Assembly: GCA_964521625.1 (NCBI GenBank)
Contig: CAZFSM010000007.1
Coordinates: forward strand, 113,303-177,302
From: UBA1444 sp964521625
GTDB lineage: Bacteria; Bacillota; Negativicutes; UBA1444
Length of the DNA: 64,000 nt
Reading direction: 5' to 3'
Shown here one piece after another: positions 8,801-16,933 of the stretch; within the stretch, counting starts at the first letter, position 1, and the number at the start of each line of letters is the position of its first letter. Made by a program: the position numbers and the translations under genes. Below the pieces are notes generated by a model. That model worked only from the letters and a program-made list of their open reading frames with translations, was not told the origin of the DNA and ran no database searches.

Positions 8801-10194
8801 CACCGGCGGAACCGGACCAAGTTGCATTCCGCCTGGCGGAATTTGTCAGCGAAAAAGGCGAACCGTATGTGGTTGATTCGCGCGGTGTCAGGCGGAAACT
8901 GACCGATCCGCAAGTTCATCTCGCCCTGGTTTCTATGGGGAGTATTCATACTCGTCTGCTTGCAGCGGCGTTTCGCCATGTGGGGATCCGGACGGACTAT
9001 CTGCAACCGCCACAGCGGGCCGAGCTCAACAGTGGGCGGGCCAATGCAACATGCAAAGAATGCCTGCCGTATGTTTTGGTTGCCGGAAACATTCTGGAAG
9101 ACTATGAAGCGAAACAAGCCGGCGGGTTGTCGCCGGATCAGGTATTGATTTATTTTCTGCCGGACAGTTCCGGTCCTTGCCGTTTCGGTCAATATCATAT
9201 AGCAATCCGTAAACTGTTCGAAAAGAAAAAAATGGCCAATGTGACCATTTTCTCGCCGACTTCCGACAACGGCTTCGCCGGCTTGACTACCCGGTTTCAG
9301 AATCAGGCGTGGCAGTCGGTGCTGACAAGCGACGTGCTGGCGGAAATTTATAGTGCGTTGCTAGTATTGGCCGCTGACAGGGATGCAGCGCTGGCGACAT
9401 TCGAATCGGTTGTGGCGGCAATTGAAGCGGCTATTGCCGACCCGAAGCCGCAGAGGAATCTGACGGAAATTATTGCCGAGCAAGCCCGCAAAATTGCTGG
9501 GATTCAACTAAAGTCGAATTTTGCGGAGATACCCCGGGTATCGCTATTGGGGGAAATTTTCGTTCGCGCTGACGGGTTTTCACGCCAAAATCTGGTGGAG
9601 CGATTGGCTGATAAAGGGATTATGGTGCAAGTAGCGCCGGTTTCTGAGTACATGTATTATTGCGATTACCTGATGCAACAAGAACTGTATCATGTCAAAC
9701 CAACGGTGGTCGAAAAAATGATGTCCGTCGTGCGAAAGTATGTGAAGGGGCATTTCGAACAGACGATTAAAGAGGCGTTGGCAAAGTCGGGCCTGTATGT
9801 CCCTCGCATTATCGACATCGAAGCAACGGTTGGCGCGGTTCGACACTTGATTCCCCCCCATTTTACAGCAGGCGAAACCGTTCTGACGATCGGCTCTACG
9901 ATCGAAGAACTGCTGGATCATGTTTCCGGTGTTATTTCGCTCAGCCCTTTCGGTTGTATGCCCGGTCGAGTTGGCGAAGCGATCCTGACGGAAAGCTTAA
10001 ACGCGGAAAAACACAAACAGTCCAAACAGAATCCTTGGGTGGGAGAGTTGATGGAGCATCATCCCTCATTGCCGTTTCTGTGTTTGGAGAGTGACGGCAA
10101 CCCATTTCCCCAGATCATCGAAGCCAAACTGGAACTGTTTTGTCTGCAGGTACTGCGTGTGCACGCGACTCGAAAGGCGATGGGCAGACTGTAG
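5872..10194 (+). CDS. Giant acyl-CoA dehydratase activase (two BadF/HgdC ATPase domains + DUF2229 + dehydratase-like C-terminus)
   Basis: A 1440-residue protein. Two ASKHA ATPase domains of the BadF/BadG/BcrA/HgdC type lie at about residues 1-260 and 305-575. The second has the clear GLDVGSTTTKAVV phosphate loop, and both carry the cluster-cysteine motif (NKCASGTGEF and NEACSAGTGSF). A DUF2229 region follows at about 660-900. The C-terminal part has ATCKECLPYVL and SSGPCRFGQY, resembling the cluster-binding subunits of 2-hydroxyacyl-CoA dehydratases. Known members of this architecture are annotated CoA-substrate-specific enzyme activases, ATP-driven electron donors to radical dehydratases. 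No dehydratase HgdA/B pair lies beside it, so its partner is unknown. It overlaps the metallophosphoesterase by 4 bp. Confidence 0.85.
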   Translation: MKFAGYCLGASRVGLVVLEKESTGQLRVVEARTRNHDGHVVETLRAIYLAADLSQVQRQVVTGRKFRAYVPAPSISEAEAIEYAYAYLKEKYPAVDTIVSAGAEAFLVYKLDGTGRIIDVFTGNKCASGTGEFFLQQIKRMRFSVEEALQSVDMDSPYQVAGRCSVFCKSDCTHALNKGEAKSRVVGGLCLMMAGKIAELVRRGNAKNILLIGGTAQNGAMVEFLRGMIAPDQTIVVPAEALWFEAFGAALQAIEGGGAAWKSIAEIRTMQEAAHSFEIMPDLNRFSDQVTFKSLSRGAAQMEDVCIIGLDVGSTTTKAVVMRVADDAVLASVYLRTNGDPVQASRECYRSLAQQLTVAVHIDGLGVTGSGRQIAGIHAGSEGIVNEIIAHATAAAFFDPAVDTLFEIGGQDAKYTYITNGVPTDYAMNEACSAGTGSFLEEAAKEALQIEMESIADLALQSIQPLNFNDQCAAFIGSDIKTAIQEGVAREDIVAGLVYSVCQNYANRVKGNRPVGDKVFMQGGVCYNRAVPMAMAALTGKAIIVAPEPGLMGAYGVALVIKNKQAAGLLPVQHFDPAILADRLMEYGVSFVCAGGPEHCDRKCEIKLIRTDGKELPFGGACNRYVNLRRNVQVDVVGLDWVRNRESLVFDRPVAPASMSKNSRPKRIGLLKSLIMHSLFPLFYTYFTALGHEVVLADRPDPDGMGRTGAAFCYPVELAHCFMQDMLLRQTDFIFLPHIIGLCVTNGIKASVNCPLLQGEPYYLRSAFPEVARRNLLSPTLDFNGGFESMAKEFASLGRSLGGDKTRCLNAWQSALAAQNESVLQMKQQGRFLLAELAASPEKIGVVLFGRAYSAFAQEANLGVPHKFASQGQLIIPWEYLSYDDEEPEPHMFWSIGQMMLKAAKLIAKHPQLFAAYITNFSCGPDSFVVGYFRDIMGKKPALILELDSHVADAGIDTRIEAFLDVVASYRELLQQTPAEPDQVAFRLAEFVSEKGEPYVVDSRGVRRKLTDPQVHLALVSMGSIHTRLLAAAFRHVGIRTDYLQPPQRAELNSGRANATCKECLPYVLVAGNILEDYEAKQAGGLSPDQVLIYFLPDSSGPCRFGQYHIAIRKLFEKKKMANVTIFSPTSDNGFAGLTTRFQNQAWQSVLTSDVLAEIYSALLVLAADRDAALATFESVVAAIEAAIADPKPQRNLTEIIAEQARKIAGIQLKSNFAEIPRVSLLGEIFVRADGFSRQNLVERLADKGIMVQVAPVSEYMYYCDYLMQQELYHVKPTVVEKMMSVVRKYVKGHFEQTIKEALAKSGLYVPRIIDIEATVGAVRHLIPPHFTAGETVLTIGSTIEELLDHVSGVISLSPFGCMPGRVGEAILTESLNAEKHKQSKQNPWVGELMEHHPSLPFLCLESDGNPFPQIIEAKLELFCLQVLRVHATRKAMGRL

Positions 10195-10217
10195 GTTTGC
10201 AAAAACACAGGTGTTTG

Positions 10218-10245
10218 TTGACATTTCATATATGAATAATATAAT
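10218..10245 (+). promoter_or_regulatory. Sigma-A promoter with internal palindrome (putative PadR operator)
   Basis: TTGACA (10218-10223), a 16-bp spacer and TATAAT (10240-10245) make a near-consensus promoter 46 bp before the padR-like gene. The spacer contains the perfect 12-bp palindrome TTCATATATGAA (10225-10236). A dimeric repressor bound there would block RNA polymerase, so autoregulation by the adjacent PadR protein is the natural guess. Confidence 0.7.
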
Positions 10246-10290
10246 AGTAATAAGGAAATATAATATCTTGAAACTCAAGGAGGCGAAGCC

Positions 10291-10836
10291 ATGTCGTTGC
10301 CGCATGCGATTCTCGGACTGTTGTTGGATCGTCCGATGACGGGATATGATTTAAAGTTGTTGTTTGATAAAGAACTCAATTCTTTTTGGCCAGCGCAGAT
10401 GAGTCAGATTTATCGGGAATTGGGGACTTTGGAGGCCAAGGAACTGGTCGATTCGGAAATTGAAGTTCAGGAAACCAGGCCGGATCGTAAAGTCTATACG
10501 ATCACGGCGTCCGGCAAGCAGGTATTTGGCGAGTGGATGAATCGATTCCCGGCGTCTTTGTTAAGTCCGTCCCGTGATGAGTTTGCCTTGAGAGTGTTTA
10601 TGGGCGGCCGGTCTTCAAGGGATGAAATGAAATTCCAGTTGCGCCGCTTTATTCGCGAAAAGCAGACAGAAATTTCTACATTTACATTGCTGGAACGCAA
10701 TTATGAAACCGCAGCGAAAAAAAACTCCGAGCAGGCGATGTATCGCCGGATGACGATGCGGCGGTCCAATATTGTGGCGGAAGCATTGGTGTTGTGGGCG
10801 GAGGATTGTCTGGAAGAACTGGAAAAATTGGGGTGA
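10291..10836 (+). CDS. PadR family transcriptional regulator
   Basis: A 181-residue protein with an N-terminal winged helix typical of PadR (LPHAILGLLLDRPMTGYDLKLLF, then QMSQIYRELGTLEAKELVDSEIE and the beta-wing PDRKVYTITASGKQVFGEW). The C-terminal about 90 residues form the family's helical dimerisation region (Vir_act_alpha_C-like). The ATG follows CAAGGAGGCG. It is followed 13 bp later by the HD-domain gene, so both probably form one transcript from the promoter at 10218. PadR proteins usually sense small phenolic or hydrophobic ligands; the ligand here is unknown. Confidence 0.88.
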   Translation: MSLPHAILGLLLDRPMTGYDLKLLFDKELNSFWPAQMSQIYRELGTLEAKELVDSEIEVQETRPDRKVYTITASGKQVFGEWMNRFPASLLSPSRDEFALRVFMGGRSSRDEMKFQLRRFIREKQTEISTFTLLERNYETAAKKNSEQAMYRRMTMRRSNIVAEALVLWAEDCLEELEKLG

Positions 10837-10849
10837 GGAGGCGATCTGC

Positions 10850-12046
10850 ATGCGTAAAGGCTTGATTGAGCGTTTTTATGAAGCAGCCAGTATCCAGCGC
10901 TGGAACGATCACGTTCGCCCGTTCGAGTTGACCGAACTGGACAAACAGGCTCACAAAATGATTATTGCCTATGTTCTGGCTAAGTTTGAGCAGACAGAAC
11001 GCGGCAAACAGATCGACTGGACGCTATTGATCGAAGGCGGCATGTTTGAATTTCTGCAACGGGTCATGCTGACCGACCTGAAACCACCGGTATACCACCG
11101 CTTGATGCAGACCAAACGCAAAGAATTGAACCGCTGGGTACTGCAGCAACTGGACCCTGATATTTGCGAAATTCCCGGCGGATTCCGGGACAGGTTTGTC
11201 GCTTATTTTGAAGATGAAGGGCATGCCGTTTTGGAACGCCGAATTCTGCGGGCCTCGCATTATCTGGCGACGAACTGGGAATTCAAGATCATATATAACC
11301 TAACACCGTTCATTTATGGGATAGAACAGACGAAGGCCGAACTGGAAAATCAGATCGAGGACCACTATGATCTGATCGGCGTGCAAAAATTGCTGCTGGG
11401 TAAAAAATCATTCGGTTTTATCGACTTTTGCGGTCAGCTGCGATTTCAGCAGCGCTGGGCCCAGACGCCGCGTGTGCCGAAAACTTCAGTGCTGGGGCAC
11501 ATGCTGATCGTAGCGATGCTGTCGTATTTGTGTTCGTTGGAAATGGGGGCCTGTCCGCAGCGGATCATCAACAATTACTATGGCGCACTGTTCCACGACC
11601 TGCCGGAAGTGCTGACCCGGGATATCGTTTCACCAGTCAAGAGTTCGGTGGCCGGGATTGAAGAAATCATCAAGGAATATGAAAAAGTTCTGGTGGACGA
11701 AAAGCTCCTGCCTTTGTTACCGGCCTCCTGGCATGAGGAGATTTATTATTTTATCGATGATGAATTTGCCAACAAGGTGAAGCTCGATGGCGTCATCCAC
11801 AAGAATTTTAGTAATGAAGAAATTTCCGCGCACTATAATTCGGCAGAGTTCAGTCCGCTGGATGGGAAAGTCCTCAAAATCTGCGACCACCTGGCCGCCT
11901 ATATAGAAGCCAGCCTGTCGCTTCAACATGGAATGAAGTCGCAGCATTTGTCCGATGCCTGTCAACGGTTGCACAACATGTATCGTAACAAGATCGTTGA
12001 CGGGATCAACTTCGGCCAGGTGTTTGACGCATTCGAACCGAAATAG
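10850..12046 (+). CDS. HD domain-containing hydrolase (YfbR-like/HD_3)
   Basis: A 398-residue protein. The metal-binding HD core is at about residues 215-265: VLGHMLIVAML (first His), then ALFHDLPEVLTRDI (His-Asp), and a later KICDHLAAYIEA. The spacing and the HDLPE sequence match HD_3/YfbR-like phosphohydrolases, whose studied members act on nucleotides. The N-terminal 180 residues are unassigned and helical. The start is the ATG at 10850 with GGTGAGGAGG upstream. It is co-transcribed with the PadR gene. The substrate cannot be told from sequence. Confidence 0.8.
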   Translation: MRKGLIERFYEAASIQRWNDHVRPFELTELDKQAHKMIIAYVLAKFEQTERGKQIDWTLLIEGGMFEFLQRVMLTDLKPPVYHRLMQTKRKELNRWVLQQLDPDICEIPGGFRDRFVAYFEDEGHAVLERRILRASHYLATNWEFKIIYNLTPFIYGIEQTKAELENQIEDHYDLIGVQKLLLGKKSFGFIDFCGQLRFQQRWAQTPRVPKTSVLGHMLIVAMLSYLCSLEMGACPQRIINNYYGALFHDLPEVLTRDIVSPVKSSVAGIEEIIKEYEKVLVDEKLLPLLPASWHEEIYYFIDDEFANKVKLDGVIHKNFSNEEISAHYNSAEFSPLDGKVLKICDHLAAYIEASLSLQHGMKSQHLSDACQRLHNMYRNKIVDGINFGQVFDAFEPK

Positions 12047-12067
12047 GGCAAAACCCAATATGCAAAA

Positions 12068-12116
12068 AAAGGACCGACTTCCGATCCGGCTTTTTGCCGG
12101 TGGAAATCGGTCCTTT
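12068..12116. terminator. Bidirectional terminator between convergent genes
   Basis: The outer arms AAAGGACCGA and TCGGTCCTTT enclose a second hairpin (CCGGC TTTTT GCCGG). A- and T-tracts flank it on both sides. It separates the HD-domain gene from the convergent chemoreceptor gene. Confidence 0.85.
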
Positions 12117-12124
12117 GCTTTTGG

Positions 12125-13930
12125 TCAGGTCCGATACTGGTTCACGTCTTCGCTGAAGTGGCCGATGACGACCTTGAAGTCGACGATTCGGGCCATCATG
12201 TCATGCAGCTTTTCATTGTAGACCTGAACGGCTGCGCTGACTTCCTCGCTGGCTGCTGAATTTTCTTCGGAAATGGCCGCCAGGTTTTCGATTTTGCCGT
12301 AAACCTGATTGAGACCTTTCATTTCATTTTCCAGTTTGTTAATCATATCCACAATGTTTTCCGCCACCAGGTGGACGTTCTCGATGTGCCGATTATTGTC
12401 GGTCACGACGCTTGTCAGTTGTTTGGCTTCTGATGCCAGCACGTTGTACTCGGTGTCAATCATGGCAACGACACTGTTGATGATATCCATCAGTACTTTC
12501 AGGTCCACCGAGATGCTTTCGGAATGCTGGTGCGATTGTTCGGCCAGCTTGCGGACTTCTTCGGCCACGACTGCAAAGCCGCGTCCGTGTTCGCCGGCCC
12601 GCGCCGCTTCAATGGCGGCATTCAGCGCCAACAGATTGGTCTGGGCGGCAATGGCCGAAACCATTGCGGTGATTTCATTAATCCGGGTGGCTTGGGTTTC
12701 CAGGTTCTCCGCCGATTTTTTCACGTCGGCGAATTGTTCCATACTGTGTTCGAGTTTTTGGCTGGAGACTTCCACATCGCGGAATCCCTGACTAATTTCT
12801 GACACGGCGGCTTCCAAGCGACTTTTGTTTTTGTCTTGTTCGTTAAGGACTTGTTTAAGCGTTGCCAGGTTGCCGTTGAGGATCGCGACCGATTCGGTGG
12901 TGCTTTCTGCTTGGTGCATGGCGGCCGAAGCCACGTCGTGCACTACACCGGTGATTTCGTTGGAAGTGGATTTCATTTTCTCCGCGAGGCCATTAAAGTC
13001 ATCGGCATACTTGTTCATTTCATCGGCAATTCCCTTGAAACCGACGAATTCACGTTTCAATCGGGTTTTATAATCGGATAGTCCTTCCATGATTGCTTCA
13101 AATTCGTCACTGGAAGAGAATTGCGTTTCCATAAAATACTGACGCTCCTGCATCGTCTGGATTTCTTTCAGGATGCTTTGCATTGGCCGCAGCAACAGCA
13201 GCGAGGAGAACAACGCGGCAATACCGCCGACCACAGCACCCCAGAACGGGGCTGTCAAACCAATGAAGGGAAGTATAATCGATGCCCCGGCGGCAATTAA
13301 AGTTGATAACAGGCCGATTTTTACTGCAACACTGCGAAAAATGCCAAATGACAGTGCGCGGTTTAATCCATGCGAAATTGTGTTGCGGATGGGCTGAGGG
13401 AAACGGATTTTTATCGCCATGCTATCGGCGCTGGATGAGGCGACTTCGGTTTGGATTGATTCTTTAAAATGCTCGGCGGCACCGGCCAGCAGTCCTTTGA
13501 GATAACCGAACATTCCCCGCTGGGAGCGATAGGAAAGCAGTGCTTCTGTTGAGGAAAGCGGTTTAATCAACAGCTCCGGCGGATTGGCGCCGGGAATCCG
13601 CTTGGTGATAATGACATGAACATCAAACATCGATCGGAGAAAGGAATAGAGGTTTTCTTTCTTGAAAAAAGCTGGATAGATTTTGAAGAAGGTCTTAATA
13701 TTGTCTTTGCCGATCGCCATCCAGATTTCATCCGCTGTTTTTCCCGTTAACGAGGAGATTTCTGCGATAAAGGCTTTGGGTTTGGCGTCTTCGACATCTT
13801 CGGTGGGTGAGAAAAGACTGTCATGCGGCCAACCGACCCGTTGCATTGCCTTGGCGGTGATATCGGTTCCCCAGAGGTTGTTGGCAGTCTGGATCCAGGT
13901 GGCAACTACTGTCCCTTTCACTTGCCGCAT
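12125..13930 (-). CDS. Methyl-accepting chemotaxis protein with N-terminal H-NOX heme sensor domain
   Basis: A 601-residue protein. Residues 1-185 form an H-NOX (HNOB) domain, with proximal heme ligand H105 in MFDVHVIIT and the heme-propionate motif Y134-x-S136-x-R138. Compared with the Thermoanaerobacter O2-binding H-NOX (offset +3), the distal-pocket residues W12, N77 and Y143 are all present, which predicts O2 binding. Two membrane segments follow at about 215-260. The MCP signalling domain follows, with the hairpin EITAMVSAIAAQTNLLALNAAIEAARAGEHGRGFAVVAEEVRKLAEQS. It should signal to CheA/CheW. The ATG is preceded by AAGAAGGG. H-NOX fused to an MCP is known in anaerobic Clostridia-type bacteria; a role in oxygen or NO avoidance is inferred. 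Confidence 0.93.
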   Translation of the reverse strand: MRQVKGTVVATWIQTANNLWGTDITAKAMQRVGWPHDSLFSPTEDVEDAKPKAFIAEISSLTGKTADEIWMAIGKDNIKTFFKIYPAFFKKENLYSFLRSMFDVHVIITKRIPGANPPELLIKPLSSTEALLSYRSQRGMFGYLKGLLAGAAEHFKESIQTEVASSSADSMAIKIRFPQPIRNTISHGLNRALSFGIFRSVAVKIGLLSTLIAAGASIILPFIGLTAPFWGAVVGGIAALFSSLLLLRPMQSILKEIQTMQERQYFMETQFSSSDEFEAIMEGLSDYKTRLKREFVGFKGIADEMNKYADDFNGLAEKMKSTSNEITGVVHDVASAAMHQAESTTESVAILNGNLATLKQVLNEQDKNKSRLEAAVSEISQGFRDVEVSSQKLEHSMEQFADVKKSAENLETQATRINEITAMVSAIAAQTNLLALNAAIEAARAGEHGRGFAVVAEEVRKLAEQSHQHSESISVDLKVLMDIINSVVAMIDTEYNVLASEAKQLTSVVTDNNRHIENVHLVAENIVDMINKLENEMKGLNQVYGKIENLAAISEENSAASEEVSAAVQVYNEKLHDMMARIVDFKVVIGHFSEDVNQYRT

Positions 13931-14023
13931 CCCTTCTTTCGTAACATTCGTCTGTCCGTTTCAGTAACTCATGATTTGCCGGGCCGCTCTGAGTGTAATA
14001 AAATAATACAAACAATACAGGTA

Positions 14024-15409
14024 TTATAGCCGGATCGCTGCTTCAGCTGCAAGCGGCGAGCGCTCACATTCATCGTAAGTTAAGGAGACCTGAAAACAGA
14101 ATTTGCTGCCTTTCATCTTCTCCGAGGCGTAAACCAAACCATTGGTCCGACTGTCCAGGAAAGGATGGTCGATCTGTTCCGGATCGCCGAGCAACACGAT
14201 CTTGGTGCCAAGGCCGGGACGCGTGATGACACCTTTGGTCTGGCGCGGCGTTGCATTTTGCATTTCATCAAGTATCATCCAGTATCGCTGTAGCGAGCGG
14301 CCGCGCTGAAAGGCCAGGGCTTCCGTCTGGATTACCCGTTTGTCAAACAACATCTGAACCGTGTCTTCCACTTGCTCGATTTCCTTGGATTCCGTCATGC
14401 TATGGCCAGACATCAGGGTGAACAGATTATCGCGCACAGCCCGCATATACGGGTCGATTTTTTCTTGCTCCGAGCCGGGCAGATAACCGATATCTTCGTC
14501 CATCGGTACATTGGGACGACAGATCAACAGATGGTGATAGTCGCGTGGTCGGCAATCGATAAAGCGATGCAGACCGACTGCCAGTGAATAGAATGTCTTA
14601 GCGGTGCCGGCGGGTCCTTTGATAATCACCAGCGGCGCTTCGTCCGCGCCAAGCATCAGGCATTCCTGCATGAAGATCTGACCGACATTGCGAGAAGTAA
14701 CACCAAAAGGGGTGTGGTGGCGATATTTCAAGTGGACCACTTTGCTGCCGTCAAATCGCCCGAGTGCAGTCTGGCTTTCGCTGTCGGTCGAACGAATCAG
14801 CAGAAATTGGTTGGTTGTCAATACCGGCTGGATCATGCTTTGACTGGACTCGTCAAACAGGCGCAGTTCGTCAACCGCAATGCAGCGATCTTCGGCCTGG
14901 AAAAACCGGTCAATTACTTCTGATGCGGCATATACTTCGGCCCGTCCGGTATATTGATCTTCCATTTTTGCAACTTTTTCGTTGCGGAAATCTTCGGCCG
15001 GGACATCAAGAATTACCGCTTTTACCCGCATATTGGTGTCGCGGCTGACCAAGATAACCTGACGACCTTCCTCGGCCAAGCCGCGGCAAACCTGCAAAAT
15101 TCGGTTGTCTGCCTTGGAACGGTCCCAGTGCGGCGGCATCGATGTATCCAGATGATTGATGGCGATGCGAAGCAGGCCGCCTTCATCATTGAGCAGGACT
15201 CCGTCAATCAGATTGCCTTTGGCTCTCAGCTGGTCAATAATCCGGCTGACCTCACGGCTATTGGCGCCCCGGTCATTGGGCTCCGATTTGAAACGATCCA
15301 GTTCTTCCAGTACGACTTCTGGTATGACAATCGTGTGTTCGCTAAAAGCAAATAAGGAGTGAGGAGAGTGCAACAGTACGTTTGTGTCCAGTACATAGTG
15401 CTTTATCAA
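14024..15409 (-). CDS. PhoH family protein with N-terminal PIN domain (PhoH2/YlaK)
   Basis: A 461-residue protein. The N-terminal PIN ribonuclease domain starts HYVLDTNVLLHSP and has the acidic residues of the nuclease site (VVLEELDRFK, VILVSRDTNMRVKA). The C-terminal PhoH ATPase has Walker A IKGPAGTAKTFYSLAVG, Walker B RYWMILDEMQNATP and a third motif GLGTKIVLLGDPEQID. PhoH2 proteins are known as combined RNase/ATP-dependent helicases, possibly acting as toxins. The start is a TTG behind AGAGGGGGA. It is transcribed divergently from trmL. Confidence 0.92.
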   Translation of the reverse strand: MIKHYVLDTNVLLHSPHSLFAFSEHTIVIPEVVLEELDRFKSEPNDRGANSREVSRIIDQLRAKGNLIDGVLLNDEGGLLRIAINHLDTSMPPHWDRSKADNRILQVCRGLAEEGRQVILVSRDTNMRVKAVILDVPAEDFRNEKVAKMEDQYTGRAEVYAASEVIDRFFQAEDRCIAVDELRLFDESSQSMIQPVLTTNQFLLIRSTDSESQTALGRFDGSKVVHLKYRHHTPFGVTSRNVGQIFMQECLMLGADEAPLVIIKGPAGTAKTFYSLAVGLHRFIDCRPRDYHHLLICRPNVPMDEDIGYLPGSEQEKIDPYMRAVRDNLFTLMSGHSMTESKEIEQVEDTVQMLFDKRVIQTEALAFQRGRSLQRYWMILDEMQNATPRQTKGVITRPGLGTKIVLLGDPEQIDHPFLDSRTNGLVYASEKMKGSKFCFQVSLTYDECERSPLAAEAAIRL

Positions 15410-15555
15410 ACAAATCCCCCTCTTTTATCCAGGCGCTTTGCCCTATATAATTTATTCGATAGTCCGAGAATAATTCCTACTCGTATTTGCGAGATTCGTG
15501 GCAAAATGTTAGTTTTAACAAAATAATAATAATTCTGTATGAAGGGAGCAAGAGG

Positions 15556-16035
15556 ATGGAGCAGAAAGCGGAACCATTTCATATTGTACTGGTCGAGCCG
15601 GAGATTCCCGGTAATACCGGCAACATCTCCAGGCTATGCGCAGCGACCGGCTGTCACTTGCATCTGGTCCGACCGCTCGGGTTTACGATCGATGACAAAA
15701 ATCTAAAGCGGGCCGGGTTGGACTATTGGCATCTCTTAACAATTTTCTATCATGACAGTTTTGCCGAGTTGCAGCAGCTATATCCGAACGGACGTTTTTT
15801 TTGCCATACAACAAAAACAGATAAATTCCACAGCGAGGCAACATTTCTGCCGGGAGACTTTCTGGTCTTTGGCAAGGAAACGGCCGGCTTACCGGCCGCG
15901 ATTCTGGAGCAATATCCGGGCCGATGCATCCGGTTGCCGATGATTGAGGGCGCGCGGTCACTGAATCTGTCAAATGCGGTGGCGGTGTCGGTTTATGAAG
16001 CGCTGCGCCAGACAGGATATGGTGACCTGCGATGA
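15556..16035 (+). CDS. trmL: tRNA (cytidine(34)-2'-O)-methyltransferase
   Basis: A 159-residue SPOUT methyltransferase of the usual TrmL length. Motifs are HIVLVEPEIPGNTGNISRLCAATG at the N-terminus, LVFGKETAGLP (motif 2) and IRLPMIEGARSLNLSNAVAVSVYEALRQ (motif 3, trefoil knot binding S-adenosylmethionine). It methylates the wobble base of tRNA-Leu. The start is the ATG at 15556 behind AAGGGAGCAAGAGG; an upstream in-frame start lacks a site. Its stop overlaps the next start (ATGA). Confidence 0.93.
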   Translation: MEQKAEPFHIVLVEPEIPGNTGNISRLCAATGCHLHLVRPLGFTIDDKNLKRAGLDYWHLLTIFYHDSFAELQQLYPNGRFFCHTTKTDKFHSEATFLPGDFLVFGKETAGLPAAILEQYPGRCIRLPMIEGARSLNLSNAVAVSVYEALRQTGYGDLR

Positions 16036-16886
16036 AGAGGGCGGTATTTGGCCCGTCCGGCAATCCGGACAGTTTTTATGCAGCCGGCCACAAATCTTCG
16101 TTGGAAATGCCTGCATGGCTGGCCGGACTTGGTCTTGGCGCATACGAATATTCGCTGACCCGCGGCGTCAATATTGGCGAAACTACCGCCCGTGCACTGG
16201 GAGACAAGGCGGCCGCCCATAACATTGCCATGAGCGTGCATGCCCCCTACTATATCAGCCTGGCAACTGAGGATGAAACGACAGCCGCCAATACAACCCG
16301 GCACTTTCTGAAGTCGCTGGAAGCGGCCCGCTGGCTCGGTGCTGACCGGATCGCTTTTCACCCTGGCGGTATCGGCAAAATGTCCAGGCAAAGCGCGCTG
16401 GACTTGGCAAAACGCCGCCTGGCAGCGGTGCTGGAAGAAGCGGAAAAAGCCGGCCTGACCGAAGGCTACTTGGCGGCGGAGACGCACGGCAAAGCAAACC
16501 AGCTGGGAACGTTGGATGAAGTACTGGAACTGTGTCAACTTTCGCCACGGGTTATTCCGCTGGTTGATTTTGCCCATTTATATGCTGTGGCCGGGGGTGG
16601 CTATGCCACAGAAGCCGAATATGCGGCTGTTTTTGAAAAAATTGCCGTGACACTGGGGCCGGCGGCTGCACAAAACCTGCACATTCATTTTAGCAGCATC
16701 GAATTTTCCAAAGGCGGTGAAAAACGCCATTGGTCATTTCGCGATGAATTTGGCCCGCCGTATCAGCCGCTGATGCTGGCGATTGCGCGGGGCGGTTTTG
16801 CGCCGCGGATCATTTGCGAATCAGCCGGAACTCAGGCTGAAGATGCCCTGACAATGCAGGAGTTCTATCTGAGCCTATTGAAATGA
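16032..16886 (+). CDS. Endonuclease IV-like TIM-barrel protein (AP endonuclease family 2)
   Basis: A 284-residue xylose-isomerase-like TIM barrel. Metal-ligand motifs of endonuclease IV are visible: MSVHAPYYISL, RIAFHPGGIG, LAAETHGKANQLGTLDE, VIPLVDFAHLYA and NLHIHFSSIEFSKGGEKRHW. True Nfo cleaves DNA 5' of abasic sites; this branch is somewhat shorter and diverged, so the activity is an inference. It overlaps trmL by 4 bp and ends 47 bp before the next gene. Confidence 0.8.
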   Translation: MKRAVFGPSGNPDSFYAAGHKSSLEMPAWLAGLGLGAYEYSLTRGVNIGETTARALGDKAAAHNIAMSVHAPYYISLATEDETTAANTTRHFLKSLEAARWLGADRIAFHPGGIGKMSRQSALDLAKRRLAAVLEEAEKAGLTEGYLAAETHGKANQLGTLDEVLELCQLSPRVIPLVDFAHLYAVAGGGYATEAEYAAVFEKIAVTLGPAAAQNLHIHFSSIEFSKGGEKRHWSFRDEFGPPYQPLMLAIARGGFAPRIICESAGTQAEDALTMQEFYLSLLK

Positions 16887-16933
16887 TATAATATAAAAGT
16901 GTATTTTTTGTATTTTTGCTGGGAGGAATCAGG

